Assembly: GCA_031841125.1 (NCBI GenBank)
Contig: CM063109.1
Span: forward strand, 11,756,321 to 11,820,320
Direction of reading: 5' to 3'
DNA length: 64,000 bases
DNA from: Acanthococcus lagerstroemiae
Lineage: Eukaryota; Arthropoda; Insecta; Hemiptera; Eriococcidae
Both the position numbers and the translations under genes were made by a program. Positions 44,766 to 55,718 of this stretch are shown here, piece by piece. The notes below the pieces were generated by a model that did not search any database, was not told the DNA's origin, and saw only the letters and a list, made by a program, of their open reading frames with translations. Each line of letters begins with the position of its first letter. The stretch's first letter is position 1.

Positions 44766-47700
44766 TCACCGATTCCAGTTGCCGGACGCGAGCGAGTACA
44801 ACGTCTTCAGCAGGTCGACCGCCCTCGTATCCGTGTCGGACAGGCCGTCCGCCTCGACTTGCTGGGACGGCCTCATAGTCGACCTGCCGGTTCGCGAAAT
44901 CACATCGTCGGTTGACTTAGAAGAATCAGTCGGCCGGTACAGCCGGGTCGCCGGTGTCGCTAATGTTGCCGGCGTCGTCCAGCTGTGGCGGCGCACCGAC
45001 ACGCGGCCCTCCTTGCGCACCTTCCGCCTGGACACCGGCACCGACGCCGGCTCGGCGAAGCCGCGGTCGTACGACCTCGTCGTCGGCGACACCAGCAACG
45101 CCTTCAGCAGTTTTGATTTCATATCTTTGACCGAGTCGTTCTCGAGCTGGCCGCGGTCCCGGTCCCGGTCAGTCACCAGCAGCAGCACCAGCTTGTTTCG
45201 GAGGGCGGCGTTCGTTTTCGCCTCCTCCATCATGTTCATGACGGCGCGGACGGCGCTCTCGTTGAACAGCGGCGTCAGCGCGTTCGACGTCGACTGCAAC
45301 CAGTTGTCGTCGTCGTAGCCGCGCGACGTCTCGTACGTGGCCGCCTGGTACGTCTGCGTTGTCTGCGCGTCCGCTCGCGAGCTGATGTACGCTGGCGACG
45401 CGGTGGTACGCAAGCCGAACTGCGGATACGCCGGACTCTTCAGACTAGGGGCTGGCAGGTTGTACTGGTTGAAGTTCGGGTACCGCACCAGGTTGTCGGG
45501 GGCGACGAACGATTGCGTGTCGGCGGTGATGAGCAGCGGCTCGGCTTCCTGCAGCGACTGCGCGTTCGAGTCTGAGAACTTGGAGGTGTCTTTGTCCTCG
45601 TACAGATTGGCTTTGGTATCGGCGAGCGTGGCCGGTAGAGTGGACGACGGGGTGCTGCTCAGAGTGAAGTCGATGACCGGGGAGACGGTGAAGGTGACGG
45701 CTGTGGTGCCGTTGTTGAACACCGTCGACGGATAGTACGTCTCGTTGACGTTGAAGTCGCCGCTGTCGGTGTGCCCGGCGAACGGATCGATCATGAAGTT
45801 GTTGATTTCTTCGGCGAAAGTCTCCGGGTTTCTGATGGTCGGCGCGGAGCTGCTGGACAAGGTGGTGGGGCGTGACGAGGTGCGTTCGTCCTCGGAGAAG
45901 GCCAGCACCTCGTCCTCGGGCCGGTCTCTTTCGCTTTTCGGGCCGGCGACGGACGGAGGCTCGGTGGGCCGCACCTCGGACAGGATCTTGCGGAACTGCT
46001 CGGGGTCCTCGAGGTAGGCGGACAAGGCGCGGCTGAATATCTGTGCTAGCTCGCGGAAGTCGGGCGAGCTCTTGAACTTGAGTTTCTCGTTCAGCGACTC
46101 GGCCGAGGGAAGCGTTTTGGGCGAGCTCGACTGCACCAGGCCGTTGCTGAACTCGGTTCTGAGGTCGCTACTTTTGCTGGTCGAGCTTTCTCGCGGAAAC
46201 AGCTGATCGTAGCCCTCTCTGGTTTGGTTTGTGAGCAGAATGGGGATGGTTTGGCCGGTCGGCTCGTCGGTGGTGGCGCCGGGCCGCGATTCCGTCGCGA
46301 ACGAACTGAGGAGGAATTCGGAGACGGCCGGCTTCGAGACGTTGGTTTTGGCTGGGTCGGTGGTGTCCTCGGTGGTGGTGATGAGATTTAGCAGGTTAAC
46401 GGCGTTGTCCTCGGACGGGAAGTACAGGGCGTATGTGTCATTGGTGTAGTTCTGAGGGTTGGAGTTGAAAATCGAGTTGAACGGATTGATCGTGGTGAAG
46501 TCCACGAACTGAGTGGTGTCTTGGGGCGCAGCGGTCGTCGCTTCGTTGAATTTGCCCTTGGAGCTCGGTGGCGCTACGAAGTTCTGCGGGTAGTAGAAGT
46601 TCTGGAATTGGTATTTGCCGTTGCCGGCGAACGCCGCCGTCTCGGCGAGTATCTGCTGTTCGCGGAAGTAGTCCACGTTGGTGGTCGGCGAGGTCGTGGT
46701 GAATGAGGGGAAGGTCTGGGGTTGCTGGAATCGCGTGGTCGGTCTATTAGCGTTTGAGAAAACGTTGTTTTGCGAAAGCGTGGCAGGGGCGGAGCTGGTG
46801 AGCTGCCTGGTGGCAGGAGTCGCAGTGGGGCTGTAGCTGGTGCGCGGCGGAGTTCGGGCAGGTAGTGTGGGACTAGCTGGCGTGCTGTAACTGCTTTTCG
46901 GCGGTACCGTCACCGATACCGTGCTCCGCTGGGAGGTGAAAGTCGACCCAAGAGTGGGGTTGTAGCTACCGGTGACCCGAAGCGGGTTGACGCTGTTGCG
47001 GGACGGCGAGGCTGCGCTCAGTTTGGACGGAGTGGTCTTTTGCTCCGAGGTGAAACTGTTTCGCAGAGGGGAAATCGAATTAAAGCTGGGAGGTTTGGAA
47101 CTGGGCGCAAAACTTCCGCTGTTGAAGTTACCCCGAGCGGGTACTGAGTTCGAGAAAGCACCAGATGACTGAGGATTGACATTCGGGTTCGTGTTTGGGT
47201 TGAATGTGCGAGGGGGTGGCTGCTTTGACTGGAGATTCGAGCTCTGATCGTAGTTAACTCGCGGCGGTGGCGAATAGTTTGTGCTCTGGACGTTGGAGTT
47301 TTGCTTGAAATTGGCTTGCGGTGGCGGCGAGTAATTCGCGCTCTGGACGTTGTTCTGGCCAAAATTAACTTGCGGTGGCGGTGAATAGTTCGTGTTCTGG
47401 ATGTTAGAACTCTGGTCGAAATTAACTCGCGGAGGTGAATTGAAGTCAGGATTCTGAGCTGGTTTCTGCTGCGGACTTTGGTCGTAGTTAACGCGTTGCG
47501 GCGGATAGTTCTGGTTTTGCGCTTGTTTCTGGAGATTCGAACTCTGATCGTAGTTCACTCGAGACTGAGAGTTGAAGCCTGGAGGACTGTTTGAGAAGGC
47601 AACACCGGTGCTCGGTGGGGGATTCGTGTTCTGATCGAAGTTAGATCGCGGTGGCGACGACGTAAAGCTCGGGTTCGAATTGAAATCGAATCCGGAACCC

Positions 47701-48467
47701 GGACTTGGGTTCGAATTGAACGAATTGAAGTCGGTGTTCGTATTCGCTCTGGAGAACGTTGATCCGGCGTTCGCATTCTGGGCAAAATTCGAATTCTGAC
47801 CGACTTGATTGAAGTTATTTGGATTAGGTTGGCTTTGAGAGGGCACGGAGTTGGGATTATTCGTACCAGGGTTCGGTTGGTTGAAACTGGCTCGAGGTGG
47901 AGTCACCGACGTGTAAAACTGCGAGTTGGTGGACGGCGTTGCGAAGTTTTGGGTGTTGAAGCCAAAGCGAGGGGACGTAGCCGAGTTGAAGTAACTCGCG
48001 TCGAAATTTCCATTCGACGGTTCCGACTGGAGCGAATTAACGGTCTTGGTGAAGTCGGAGTTGAACTGAGTGAAATCGCTCGGATTGAAGGGTGTGGTCG
48101 TTCGGGGAGTCTGCGGCGGCGTAGTACCGGCTGTGAAAATCTGCTCGGGCCTGGCGCTAGGTAAGTCGCTCTCCGAGTTGAATTCGTCGTTCAGCTTGTT
48201 GGTGACGGAGACCGGCGACTCCAACATCACCGTGTCTTTGACGCCTTTGGACAAAGCGCTCTGCATAGCGTTGCTGATGGTTTCGGCCCGCTGTTTGTAC
48301 ACGCGCTGATCGGCCTGCAGCTGTTGAACGCTTTGTTCGTACAGCTCGGGCGAGCGTTCGCACTCGACCCGGAACCACCAGTCGCAGATGAGGTGCGACT
48401 GCCGGAAAATAGTACCGTTTGGACACAGAAACGATACCTTTCGGCCGCTGTCGCATACGTGGAATAC
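44766..48467 (-). CDS. CPAP1-like chitin-binding mucin protein, last exon
   Basis: Secreted chitin-binding proteins of this kind are thought to act in the cuticle or other chitinous matrix. The exon (1233 codons plus stop) opens after a TTTTTCAG acceptor with the second half of a CBM14 domain, VFHVC...CPNGTIF...CDWWFRVEC. It supplies Cys 3-6 of the six; spacing across both exons is 17-5-9-12-7, which fits peritrophin-A/CPAP1. A short helical stretch follows. Then comes a long Asn/Gln/Pro/Ser-rich region with about seven tandem repeats of a 19-20 residue unit around NYSPPPRVNYDQSSN (near 47230-47580). A Ser/Thr/Pro mucin-like part follows, then acidic stretches. The C-terminus is helical and charged, ending AVDLLKTLYSLASGNWNR at stop 44766-44768. 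An in-frame ATG at 48503 lies in the intron and is not the start. Plus-strand frames here are shadows. Confidence 0.9.
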   Translation of the reverse strand, partial: VFHVCDSGRKVSFLCPNGTIFRQSHLICDWWFRVECERSPELYEQSVQQLQADQRVYKQRAETISNAMQSALSKGVKDTVMLESPVSVTNKLNDEFNSESDLPSARPEQIFTAGTTPPQTPRTTTPFNPSDFTQFNSDFTKTVNSLQSEPSNGNFDASYFNSATSPRFGFNTQNFATPSTNSQFYTSVTPPRASFNQPNPGTNNPNSVPSQSQPNPNNFNQVGQNSNFAQNANAGSTFSRANTNTDFNSFNSNPSPGSGFDFNSNPSFTSSPPRSNFDQNTNPPPSTGVAFSNSPPGFNSQSRVNYDQSSNLQKQAQNQNYPPQRVNYDQSPQQKPAQNPDFNSPPRVNFDQSSNIQNTNYSPPPQVNFGQNNVQSANYSPPPQANFKQNSNVQSTNYSPPPRVNYDQSSNLQSKQPPPRTFNPNTNPNVNPQSSGAFSNSVPARGNFNSGSFAPSSKPPSFNSISPLRNSFTSEQKTTPSKLSAASPSRNSVNPLRVTGSYNPTLGSTFTSQRSTVSVTVPPKSSYSTPASPTLPARTPPRTSYSPTATPATRQLTSSAPATLSQNNVFSNANRPTTRFQQPQTFPSFTTTSPTTNVDYFREQQILAETAAFAGNGKYQFQNFYYPQNFVAPPSSKGKFNEATTAAPQDTTQFVDFTTINPFNSIFNSNPQNYTNDTYALYFPSEDNAVNLLNLITTTEDTTDPAKTNVSKPAVSEFLLSSFATESRPGATTDEPTGQTIPILLTNQTREGYDQLFPRESSTSKSSDLRTEFSNGLVQSSSPKTLPSAESLNEKLKFKSSPDFRELAQIFSRALSAYLEDPEQFRKILSEVRPTEPPSVAGPKSERDRPEDEVLAFSEDERTSSRPTTLSSSSAPTIRNPETFAEEINNFMIDPFAGHTDSGDFNVNETYYPSTVFNNGTTAVTFTVSPVIDFTLSSTPSSTLPATLADTKANLYEDKDTSKFSDSNAQSLQEAEPLLITADTQSFVAPDNLVRYPNFNQYNLPAPSLKSPAYPQFGLRTTASPAYISSRADAQTTQTYQAATYETSRGYDDDNWLQSTSNALTPLFNESAVRAVMNMMEEAKTNAALRNKLVLLLVTDRDRDRGQLENDSVKDMKSKLLKALLVSPTTRSYDRGFAEPASVPVSRRKVRKEGRVSVRRHSWTTPATLATPATRLYRPTDSSKSTDDVISRTGRSTMRPSQQVEADGLSDTDTRAVDLLKTLYSLASGNWNR

Positions 48468-48547
48468 CTGAAAAATATGGAATGCGTGAGATATCGAATA
48501 CAATGGCAGGTTGATGTTTTACGAGCTCGATTCCAGCCGCTGTTTAC
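48468..48547 (-). other. Intron 2 of the chitin-binding gene (80 bp)
   Basis: Begins GTAAAC and ends TTTTTCAG on the minus strand. It falls between codons (phase 0), between Cys 2 and Cys 3 of the CBM14 domain. Confidence 0.88.
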
Positions 48548-48672
48548 CTGACAGTGGGTTTCCAGATCGGCGTAATAACCGGTGTTCGAGTGCTTGACAT
48601 TTCTGCAGTTGAATTTGGTGACTGGAATGTGCGAAAGTACCGGAAAATCGATGCCCGGTCTGCCGAATACGC
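48548..48672 (-). CDS. CPAP1-like chitin-binding protein, internal exon
   Basis: A 125-bp exon on the minus strand. It encodes VFGRPGIDFPVLSHIPVTKF followed by the first two cysteines of the CBM14 domain (NC, then THCQ). The GRPGIDFP-x-HIP phrase before the first Cys is a familiar lead-in of CPAP1-type insect proteins. It starts after a ttcaaacag acceptor with two bases that complete a Gly codon begun in the upstream exon (phase 1). It ends CAG before GTAAAC (phase 0). The frame joins the last exon without a break. Confidence 0.9.
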
Positions 48673-48772
48673 CTGTTTGAACACAAGACAGGTTGGGTTT
48701 AGTTGATGGCAGAGTAATTCGAATCGCTCATTTGAGTATGTGATGATAATTCGTATTGTCAAATGGCGCAAA

Positions 48773-48914
48773 CAGTGGCGTAGTTAAGGTGGGTCGAGTC
48801 GGCTCATTTGCGATTGCGTCAAATTGGGGCTTCTTAATTTTAACACCCCTCTAACGCCCTTTCCCCTTTGGTTGAAACCAGAACCTCTTGAACTTGAGAC
48901 TGGCTACGCCATAG
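48773..48914. mobile_element. hAT-type MITE, degenerate
   Basis: Begins CAGTGGCGTAGTTAAGG and ends with an inverted ggctacgccata. Flanking 8-mers ggcgcaaa and gatgcaaa agree at six of eight bases. Similar in size and ends to elements at 61433, 62507 and 63398. Confidence 0.65.
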
Positions 48915-49757
48915 ATGCAAATAAGACGGCGAGGGACTTGAACTTCCTGATAAGGAGATAGCTTCAAATTAATGTCCGCTCGTCTTCATTTTTTATTTTT
49001 TTTACACTTGCTGACTTTGTGCAGCTTCTTTCGAACAGATCTACTTTAGGTGCAACTCATTTGTACAACAAAACAGGCAACGATTTTGGTTTTTGTTATG
49101 TGCTCGAATCTGTTATTTATTAATTTGGTTGGTTAGCTGTTTAATATGAGCGAATTAAACACAAAATGCGATTGAAATACAATTTTTGATAACAGACGGA
49201 ACTTTGCTGAAAACTGTAGTCAAGAGCCTCCTAAATAACGTCTCAAAAATCACATCCTACCTCTTGTGCTGAATTGTTTGTGTTGGGTCGAAGCCTCAAA
49301 AGTTTGGTTCTCTTGAAACGTTTTAAGAACTATCATGGATATTGAAAAATATTTCAAACAAAATTTGTTTTACACCAGATTTCCTATAAAAATGGTCCTG
49401 TTTTTTCGTATCTGCCCCCTAACCTGTGAAGCGGTGTTTTAAATTGACTACTTTCCAGATTACACTTTAATACAGGCCTCTTATGGTGGGGAAAAGTCAC
49501 TTTTATTTTTTCATTTTACCAGGAGGTAGGAATAGATTCGACCCCAATTTTTTATTAAAACCGATTCCCCATTAACTCTCCATTCCTCGGCATTTTTTGT
49601 CCCTACTCCTCCCTCATTTCAGAAACCACTGATGGTAATTTTGCATTTTCAAGTGTTTTTCAGATGTTTGAGCTGAGTTTTTTTGACACTTTTTTGAACT
49701 TGAGGAAAAATTTTAAATTGAGGATCAAGACATCGTGTGTAGGTATTCGGAACAACT
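48915..49757. other. Intron sequence, nothing recognised
   Basis: No exon or repeat family recognised. A block ttcctataaaaatggtcctg (49380-49399) resembles part of the tandem repeat at 60546-60870. Confidence 0.4.
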
Positions 49758-50848
49758 GATTTCAATTTTGGTATTACTTTTCCTTTCACTTCAAAGTTAT
49801 GGCATCTGGGGGAGGGGGCGAAGGTTAACATGATGTCGAGTGCAATACGTACATACATCGATTCCTAGGTTCCCAGGGTCACCGGATTCATTTTCGATAC
49901 TATTTTTACCATTTTTACTTTCAAATCAAAATCGTGGCATCTAGGGGCCTGGACTTGGAAATTATTCTATCAATAAATGTAAGATAAATATCTAACAGTA
50001 GGTTTTCAGGGTTGCTGAATTAATTTCGACATTACTTCCTCCCTCATTTTGAAATTGTGGCACCTAGAGAATTAAGAGCAGATGAGGGTCACATTGAGGT
50101 CAAATTCTACATGCATGTCTACTCTTAGGTTCTCCGGCTCGCTGAATTTATTTTCAATACGATTTTCACCCTCAAATCAAAACTATGGCTCCTAGAAGAG
50201 ACGATATAAGGAAGTGAAATACGACTTACTTAGAGGTGAAGTTTCTCAATCCAGTTTAAATGTACACATGATTTCTCTTTGGAAATGATATATTTGCTTC
50301 CGAGATAAAAACTGAAAATTTTTCTCGGAAATTTACCCATCAAATATTCCCAGGGAAAAAAATTTTAGATATTCCAGTATACTGTGGAGAGGTGCGCATC
50401 TTCTCACAAACTGAACCGAATTTAGATAATGAACATTTGAGTCTTTAAATTGAACTTTATTTTTTTATAGGCCCTCATTTTCATCATCAGAAATAATGTA
50501 GTACTGCATTTCTCAACCAATCCATTTTCCAACTTCCTTTCTTTTCACTAGAAGCCAATTTTGAAGTAAGGGGAAAATTTATGTCAACACTGAATACAGC
50601 GACCTTGAAAACTATCTGATATCCATGAGACATTTCTCGGCATTCATTTTCCAATCCCCTACCTCGTATTAAGGTGCCACAATTTTGTTTTGAGGGAGAA
50701 AATAACATTGATAATGAATTTAGCTACCCTTAGAACGTAACAATATACACTCATGTTGAATTTGACCTCATTTTTACCCTCGACCCCTTCCCTGAAAATG
50801 CGACAATTTTGAAGTGAAGAAGAAAGTAATTACCAAAATTGAATTCCA
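49758..50848. repeat. Foldback array of ~129-bp tandem units in inverted arms
   Basis: Four forward units start near 49758, 49885, 50017 and 50144, each opening with a block like gattcattttcgatac and containing tcaaa-tatggcatct-like sequence. On the other side, three inverted units start (reading leftwards) near 50848, 50725 and 50600. The spacer is about 210 bp. Units differ from each other by perhaps a quarter to a third. No coding sequence is recognised. Confidence 0.78.
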
Positions 50849-50904
50849 GCCGTCTCAAATACTCGACTAACCTCGATTTCCAATTTAGTTTTTTTCAAGT
50901 TCAC

Positions 50905-51040
50905 ACATTTGGTGGAGCATATGGTGATGCACGCAAGCCAAATTAGCTTCCCTGATACCGCACCTCTGGCCTCAGAAACTACCCTTTCGAATATCGCATC
51001 GGTCATTTCACTTTTTCTTGGTGCAGATTCGCGCTGTCCT
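50905..51040 (+). repeat. SINE-like dispersed repeat, copy D
   Basis: Shares tgatgcacgcaagccaaa, gataccgcacc and ccctttcgaatatcgcatc with copy A at 34830-35000. It lies in intron 1, antisense to the gene. Confidence 0.8.
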
Positions 51041-52630
51041 ACCAGGGCCACTGTAGGACACTCTACTGACCGAGGCAACGCTCACCCAGCGTTAACCTGC
51101 AATTCTGGTGGTCCACAGCCGGACTGCGCTTCCTTCCTTCACCCCTTTCTTCAAGTTCAAAAAAATATCAAAAAAAAAATCAACTCAGAAATCAGAAAAG
51201 CACTCGAGAATGCAAAATTACCGCAGTGGTTCTTGAAACGAGGGAAGAGTGAGAACAAAAAATTCCGAGGAATAGAAAGTTAACAAAGTGGGGAATCGTT
51301 TCCAATAGAAAGTAGGGGCGAATCTATTTTTATTTTCCTACAAAGGGAGAAAATAGATCGAAAAATGATTTTTCCCACCTATTACTCGTCAATTTTAATT
51401 CCGCTTACACAGGTCAGGGGGCACGTATGAAAAAAAAATGCTTAACGCCATTTTTTTTTTACAGGAAACTGGGTGAAAAACAAGTTGTGTTGGAAACATT
51501 TTTCAATATCGATGATGGTTTTGGAGATTTTTCAAAAAAACCGATGGTGAGGGCTTTGACCTGATAGAAAATTTAGCACAAGGTGTGGGGGTGGAATTTT
51601 TGATACATTAGGAGGTCCCCGACAACAGTTCTCAGCACACCCGCCTGTCATCAAAAATTGTTCTTCTATTTGCTAGTTCGCCCATACTAAAAATGGCTAG
51701 TCTGTATTTTCTAGATATCTGTATAATAAATTGCATAAGCAGATGTTCGCAGGTGGCTTCGAATATTTGTACCATGTTCACTATAATTCGATGCAAAACT
51801 AGATGCCCCTGCGTAGTTCGTGATGCAACTGTTCTATACTTTCGCGTTATTAGATTAGACTATTCTGAACGCCGTAAATTTTATTACTCCGGAAGTCAAA
51901 CTGTATGAAGTGCTCCGTGACAGGTGAAGCAGATGATGAGGCGGTCAAGGAACGAACACGGACGTCAACAATAAAAAAAAACTACTTCCTCGAGTGTAGA
52001 ATAAACTTTCAGTAAATTGTCACCCCCCTCTTCCCCCTCCCCAATTGTCCTCGAAAAATGAAATGATACAGAGGAAATTCAAAAGATTCTGAATAAAATC
52101 TGCTCGTGAGGATACAAACATTCAGATTTCGCTTCTGCCATAATCCATAGTTGAAGAAAAATTGGAAAATTAAAAAAGTAAAATTTTGTACTGGTAACGT
52201 GAAGCTTCATATAAAAGTTGAGTAAAAGTTAAACTTGTTTTCTTTTACCTATATTGGTTGACTTTTGGAGAGTCAATACACTTCAGCTTTTGTTCTCATA
52301 CGGCAAAGTTAAAATCTTGATTAAATCTTCTTTCCCTCCTCTTACTCCCGGAAAAATTAATCATAGTCTAAAGTTCGGTAGTAAAACAAATGGAGGAGGA
52401 AGCGAGATATCAGCTGGTGGCAGTCTAGTTTATCAAGATTTGGTTATCCGATTGTTTTTCAAATCGCTGTTATAGTGAAACAAATGATGGGGGAGTGAAA
52501 TCTAAACTGGTGGCAGTCTAGTTTATCAACTTCTGGTTATCCAATCGTATTTCAAATCGCTGTAGTAGTGAAACAAATGAAGGGGGAGCGAGACGCCAGC
52601 TGGTCGTAGTCTGTCGAGTTTTGGTTATCC
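51041..52630. repeat. Intron sequence with a short duplication
   Basis: A ~115-bp unit is repeated around 52390-52630. It contains gtgaaacaaatg, ctggtggcagtctagtttat and ttggttatccgat, in about three diverged copies. No coding sequence is recognised elsewhere in this stretch. Confidence 0.5.
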
Positions 52631-52639
52631 CATTAGTTC

Positions 52640-53230
52640 CGACTTCACAGAGGGCTAAAACAAGGCGACCCCTGTTCCCAGATTTATTTACCGCACTTTT
52701 GGAACATATTTTCAGGAACTTTGATTGAGAAAAAAAGGGAATTAAGATCGATGGGCAAAATGTAAGCCATTTAAAATTTGCAGATGATATTGTGTCTTAT
52801 TGAGCGGTGATAGGGGGGGGGGAGCTACAGAAAATGCTCGACAGGCTAGTCACAGAAACAAAAAGCAGGGCTTTTCATTAACATCTCCAAAACAAAGGTG
52901 ATGTGTAACACCACAATGGACAAAATTAAGATTGGGGAGAAGATTTGGAAGAAGTAGAGGAGTTCAGTTACCTTGGGCAAATCATGTCCTTCAATCATAC
53001 AATGTGGAAAGATAAGTCAAGCTTGGAAGGGGTATTGGACCTCGAGGGCAGTGTTCAAAGGAGACTCGGCGATCTCTTCAAAAAGCAAAATGCTGGAGGC
53101 TGGAATTATTTTTTTAGTGTTGAGAATGATGTCCGACTCCAAAAAAAATTGTGAAGACTTAATGGTCAATGAATCAGTAGAAAAGCTTTTAGAAAAATAT
53201 GTTCTTTTGCACGTGAGATAATCTTTCTCT
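52640..53230 (+). pseudogene. RTE-type LINE 5: internal reverse transcriptase fragment
   Basis: The plus strand shows a decayed RT palm: GLKQGDP near 52660, FADD-region sequence KFADDI near 52775, LLSGDRGG, FINISKTKVM near 52880, and a thumb phrase ISQAWKGYWTSRAVFKGDSA near 53010. Every block is in a different frame from the next. The fragment matches LINE 4 in order, lacks both ends and lies in intron 1 antisense to the gene. Confidence 0.85.
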
Positions 53231-53479
53231 TGCCCGCATCACATTCATCAATCATCAAGAAATCAAGAATAGGTGCATTATCTCCTGGGTGCATCTCCTA
53301 TTAAAAGAAGATTGGACTCTTAAGGAAATACTTTGCTGGATCATTTTAAAATATGATAAAAATTGCCTCAGTGTATCCAACTTAATTTTTCTTTTGAAAC
53401 GATAGTTACCCAATACCCATATTGTATTTACATATTTACGCATATTATACAATTTTGGCGCATATTTTCGGCATATTAT
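53231..53479. other. Intron sequence, nothing recognised
   Basis: No feature recognised between two RTE fragments. Confidence 0.35.
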
Positions 53480-53830
53480 TTAGACTGAATTCAGTGCATA
53501 AAATATGCGCATATTTCGCTCCTCTCTCAGGTCTCTCCTTATCATTTTTCGTGCTAATTTCCGTAGTTCCGCTAATTCAACCTTTTGCCTCACCAATTTC
53601 CTTACCACTTTGGATAGAAGATTTTGTTTTTCACAAATTTTCTTAGTTTCTACTGATAGTCTGCGTTCGAACTTGTTGCTTGCATCTTCAACTTCATATT
53701 TTTCCTCTACTACCTTTAGTATTCTCATCAGGTTGTCATATTGTTCTTGAACACAGTGGTTTTCTTGACCTAACCATATCTTAATTTTGTCATTTACTTC
53801 TCTTTTTGCTTCGAGTGAATTGACCTCCGG
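53480..53830 (-). pseudogene. RTE-type LINE 6: linker between endonuclease and RT
   Basis: The minus strand reads a charged helical stretch: SVETKKICEKQNLLSKVV, then ELAELRKLARKMIRRDLREE. RTE proteins have such a segment, with LSKETLELIEKR-like and RRDLR-like phrases, between endonuclease and reverse transcriptase. Only about 115 codons remain. Opposite orientation to LINE 5 shows it is a separate insertion. Confidence 0.65.
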
Positions 53831-54600
53831 GAAATAAAAATAAAAAAAAAATAAAATAAAATCTTGCTGTTGAGTAGCAGCCTCCGTTTCTCTAAACTTA
53901 CAAGATTACAAATATGAAATTAAAACGGTAACTATGGCCAGAAACGAAAATTTTGACGGCTAATACCAATCAAGGACAACCTAGTGACAGGCCAAGCCAC
54001 GAAGTCAGAAAGAAGATTTTGATAGGCCCAGAACAATCCAAATTTTGGAATCATATCCAATGATGTGGGAGTCCCCTCTCTCCCATATGTTTCGAACGTT
54101 ACATAGTAACAGAAGCTGAATAACATAGAAGTCCAAGCGTTCCAGAACGACTGTATTCACATCCTGAAAATTCAGTGACGATCCCTTTCCATCAATATTT
54201 AATTACCCAGAACTTATGAAATAACCTCTTCTCACTCGCGCCACCGGCAGAATATCACATGGGAGAAAGATAATGACCTGTGTCAACTTTTGATAGGTGG
54301 ATTTCGAAAAACATAGTTCCCGACCGAGTAAAGTCTTCAGGAAAACGTATATAAGTCAAGATTTTCCGGTAAGACCCTATTCGGCTTCGGGTTTGACGTC
54401 TTCGTGACAAAGCGAGTGTCAATTTTACCATCTGCTAACCCTCTGTTGAGATGAGAAAGTAAAAGTGCCTGTCGGGGTTGACTTTTTAATTAAATCTTTC
54501 GATATCTCCGATACGCTGTGACGGTCAATTACCTCAGCCCTGCCATATGCTTACAGATATTTAAGAGCTCCTCATAGCGTCCACGTAAATTTGTGCATCG
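53831..54600. other. Intron sequence, nothing recognised
   Basis: A-rich simple sequence at 53834-53860. No exon or repeat family recognised in the rest. Confidence 0.4.
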
Positions 54601-54967
54601 AGTCCCCGCCTTCCTTTCAAATGCCGCTCATAACCGCCTGGCCGTCATTGAATTGAGTCCCGTCTGCAGAGGGCATTAATTATGCGTATTCGAATTGAGT
54701 TCCGGGTATCGGAGCCCATTACTTATAGGTATGCGAATTGGGTCCGGGGTATCGGCGGTCCCTAATATGCGTATTCGCATTCAGTCCCGGGTATCCCGAT
54801 ATGTTCGTTCCTTCGAGCAGATACAAAAATTGAGATGATCCGATGAATTCACAAAGCTGCTTACACACAAAATGTATCACCTAATCGTCATATGCAGACT
54901 GGGATGACAAAGGATGAGGCAAGCTTTCGCCTAATTGGGTAAACTGTGATGACAATCGTTGCAATAA

Positions 54968-55640
54968 TTAATCTCTAATATACAAGGGTCGTTTCAGAAG
55001 TAAGGTCACACTGTCTGTAAAAGATTCAAAACAAAATCGAAACACTTCGAGCAAAAGGGAGTTTCTTTGTGAAGAAATTTGATATTTTTCTACATAATCT
55101 TCCTCACGATCGAAACATTTGTTGAATCGGTACACAAGGTTTTCTATTCCGAAAGAGTACCATGCGCCGTCAAATTTTCGGTAAATTGCCTCGATTGTGT
55201 TGCGCAATTCACCTTCATTCGTAAAGCGCTGACCCCCGAGTTCGCGTTTCAATTTCGGAAACAAATGGAAATCCGGCGAGTAAGGGGAATGCGGAAAAGT
55301 TCCATTTCAGATCCTTGAGGAGGGACTGAACGAGTTAGGAGCTATGAGCCGGTGCACTGTCATGAAACCACACTTGCCACTGTAAAAATCAGAGCGTTTG
55401 TTTCTGATAGCAGATTGGGGTTGAGAAAACGCGTCGCCATCTTGGGATAAATGTCAGAATCAGTGAATCACTGGTTTTCTTCTAGCAGAGTGCGCATACA
55501 CGCAACAGCGTGTCAGTGAGGTCATCTGATGGACGGCCGCTTCGCTCTTCATCCTGCGTATTATCTACTCGCCCTTCGTTAAAGCGTTCAATCAATTCAG
55601 GGACGTACCGAAGAGTTTTTCCTGGGAGGGAGGGGGGGGG
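54968..55640 (-). pseudogene. Mariner-type transposase remnant
   Basis: On the minus strand, an upstream piece reads ERFNEGRVDNTQDEERSGRP near 55550-55600, the linker signature of mariner transposases. After an internal deletion come a WFHDSAPAHSS-like phrase near 55360 and FPKLKRELGGQRFTNEGEL near 55200. The family-typical end, KCFDREEDYVEK, is near 55085. A possible left TIR (acaagggtcgtttcagaagt) lies at 54982-55001 after TA. The N-terminal helix-turn-helix is lost at a G-run near 55628. It differs from the mariner at 2209. Confidence 0.85.
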
Positions 55641-55718
55641 GTAAAAATTGTGAAAATCCCAACTGACTCAACTCAAAATTCCCAACTGCCAAAAAAATTT
55701 TAAAAAACCGCTTTCAAC

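Noticed and set aside
44755..48164. Several plus-strand open frames of 60-187 codons over the large exon
   Set aside because: They lie antisense to the long minus-strand coding exon, which has a recognisable domain, splice sites and codon structure. G+C-rich coding DNA often leaves the other strand open.
46972..48456. Minus-strand alternative frames of 76-114 codons inside the chitin-binding exon
   Set aside because: They are out of frame with the CBM14 domain and Arg/Ser-rich as expected for shifted Pro/Asn-rich repeats.
48468..48503. ATG at 48503 as the start of a 1245-codon protein
   Set aside because: The 12 codons after it lie in an intron ending TTTTTCAG, and the upstream exon supplies the missing half of the chitin-binding domain.
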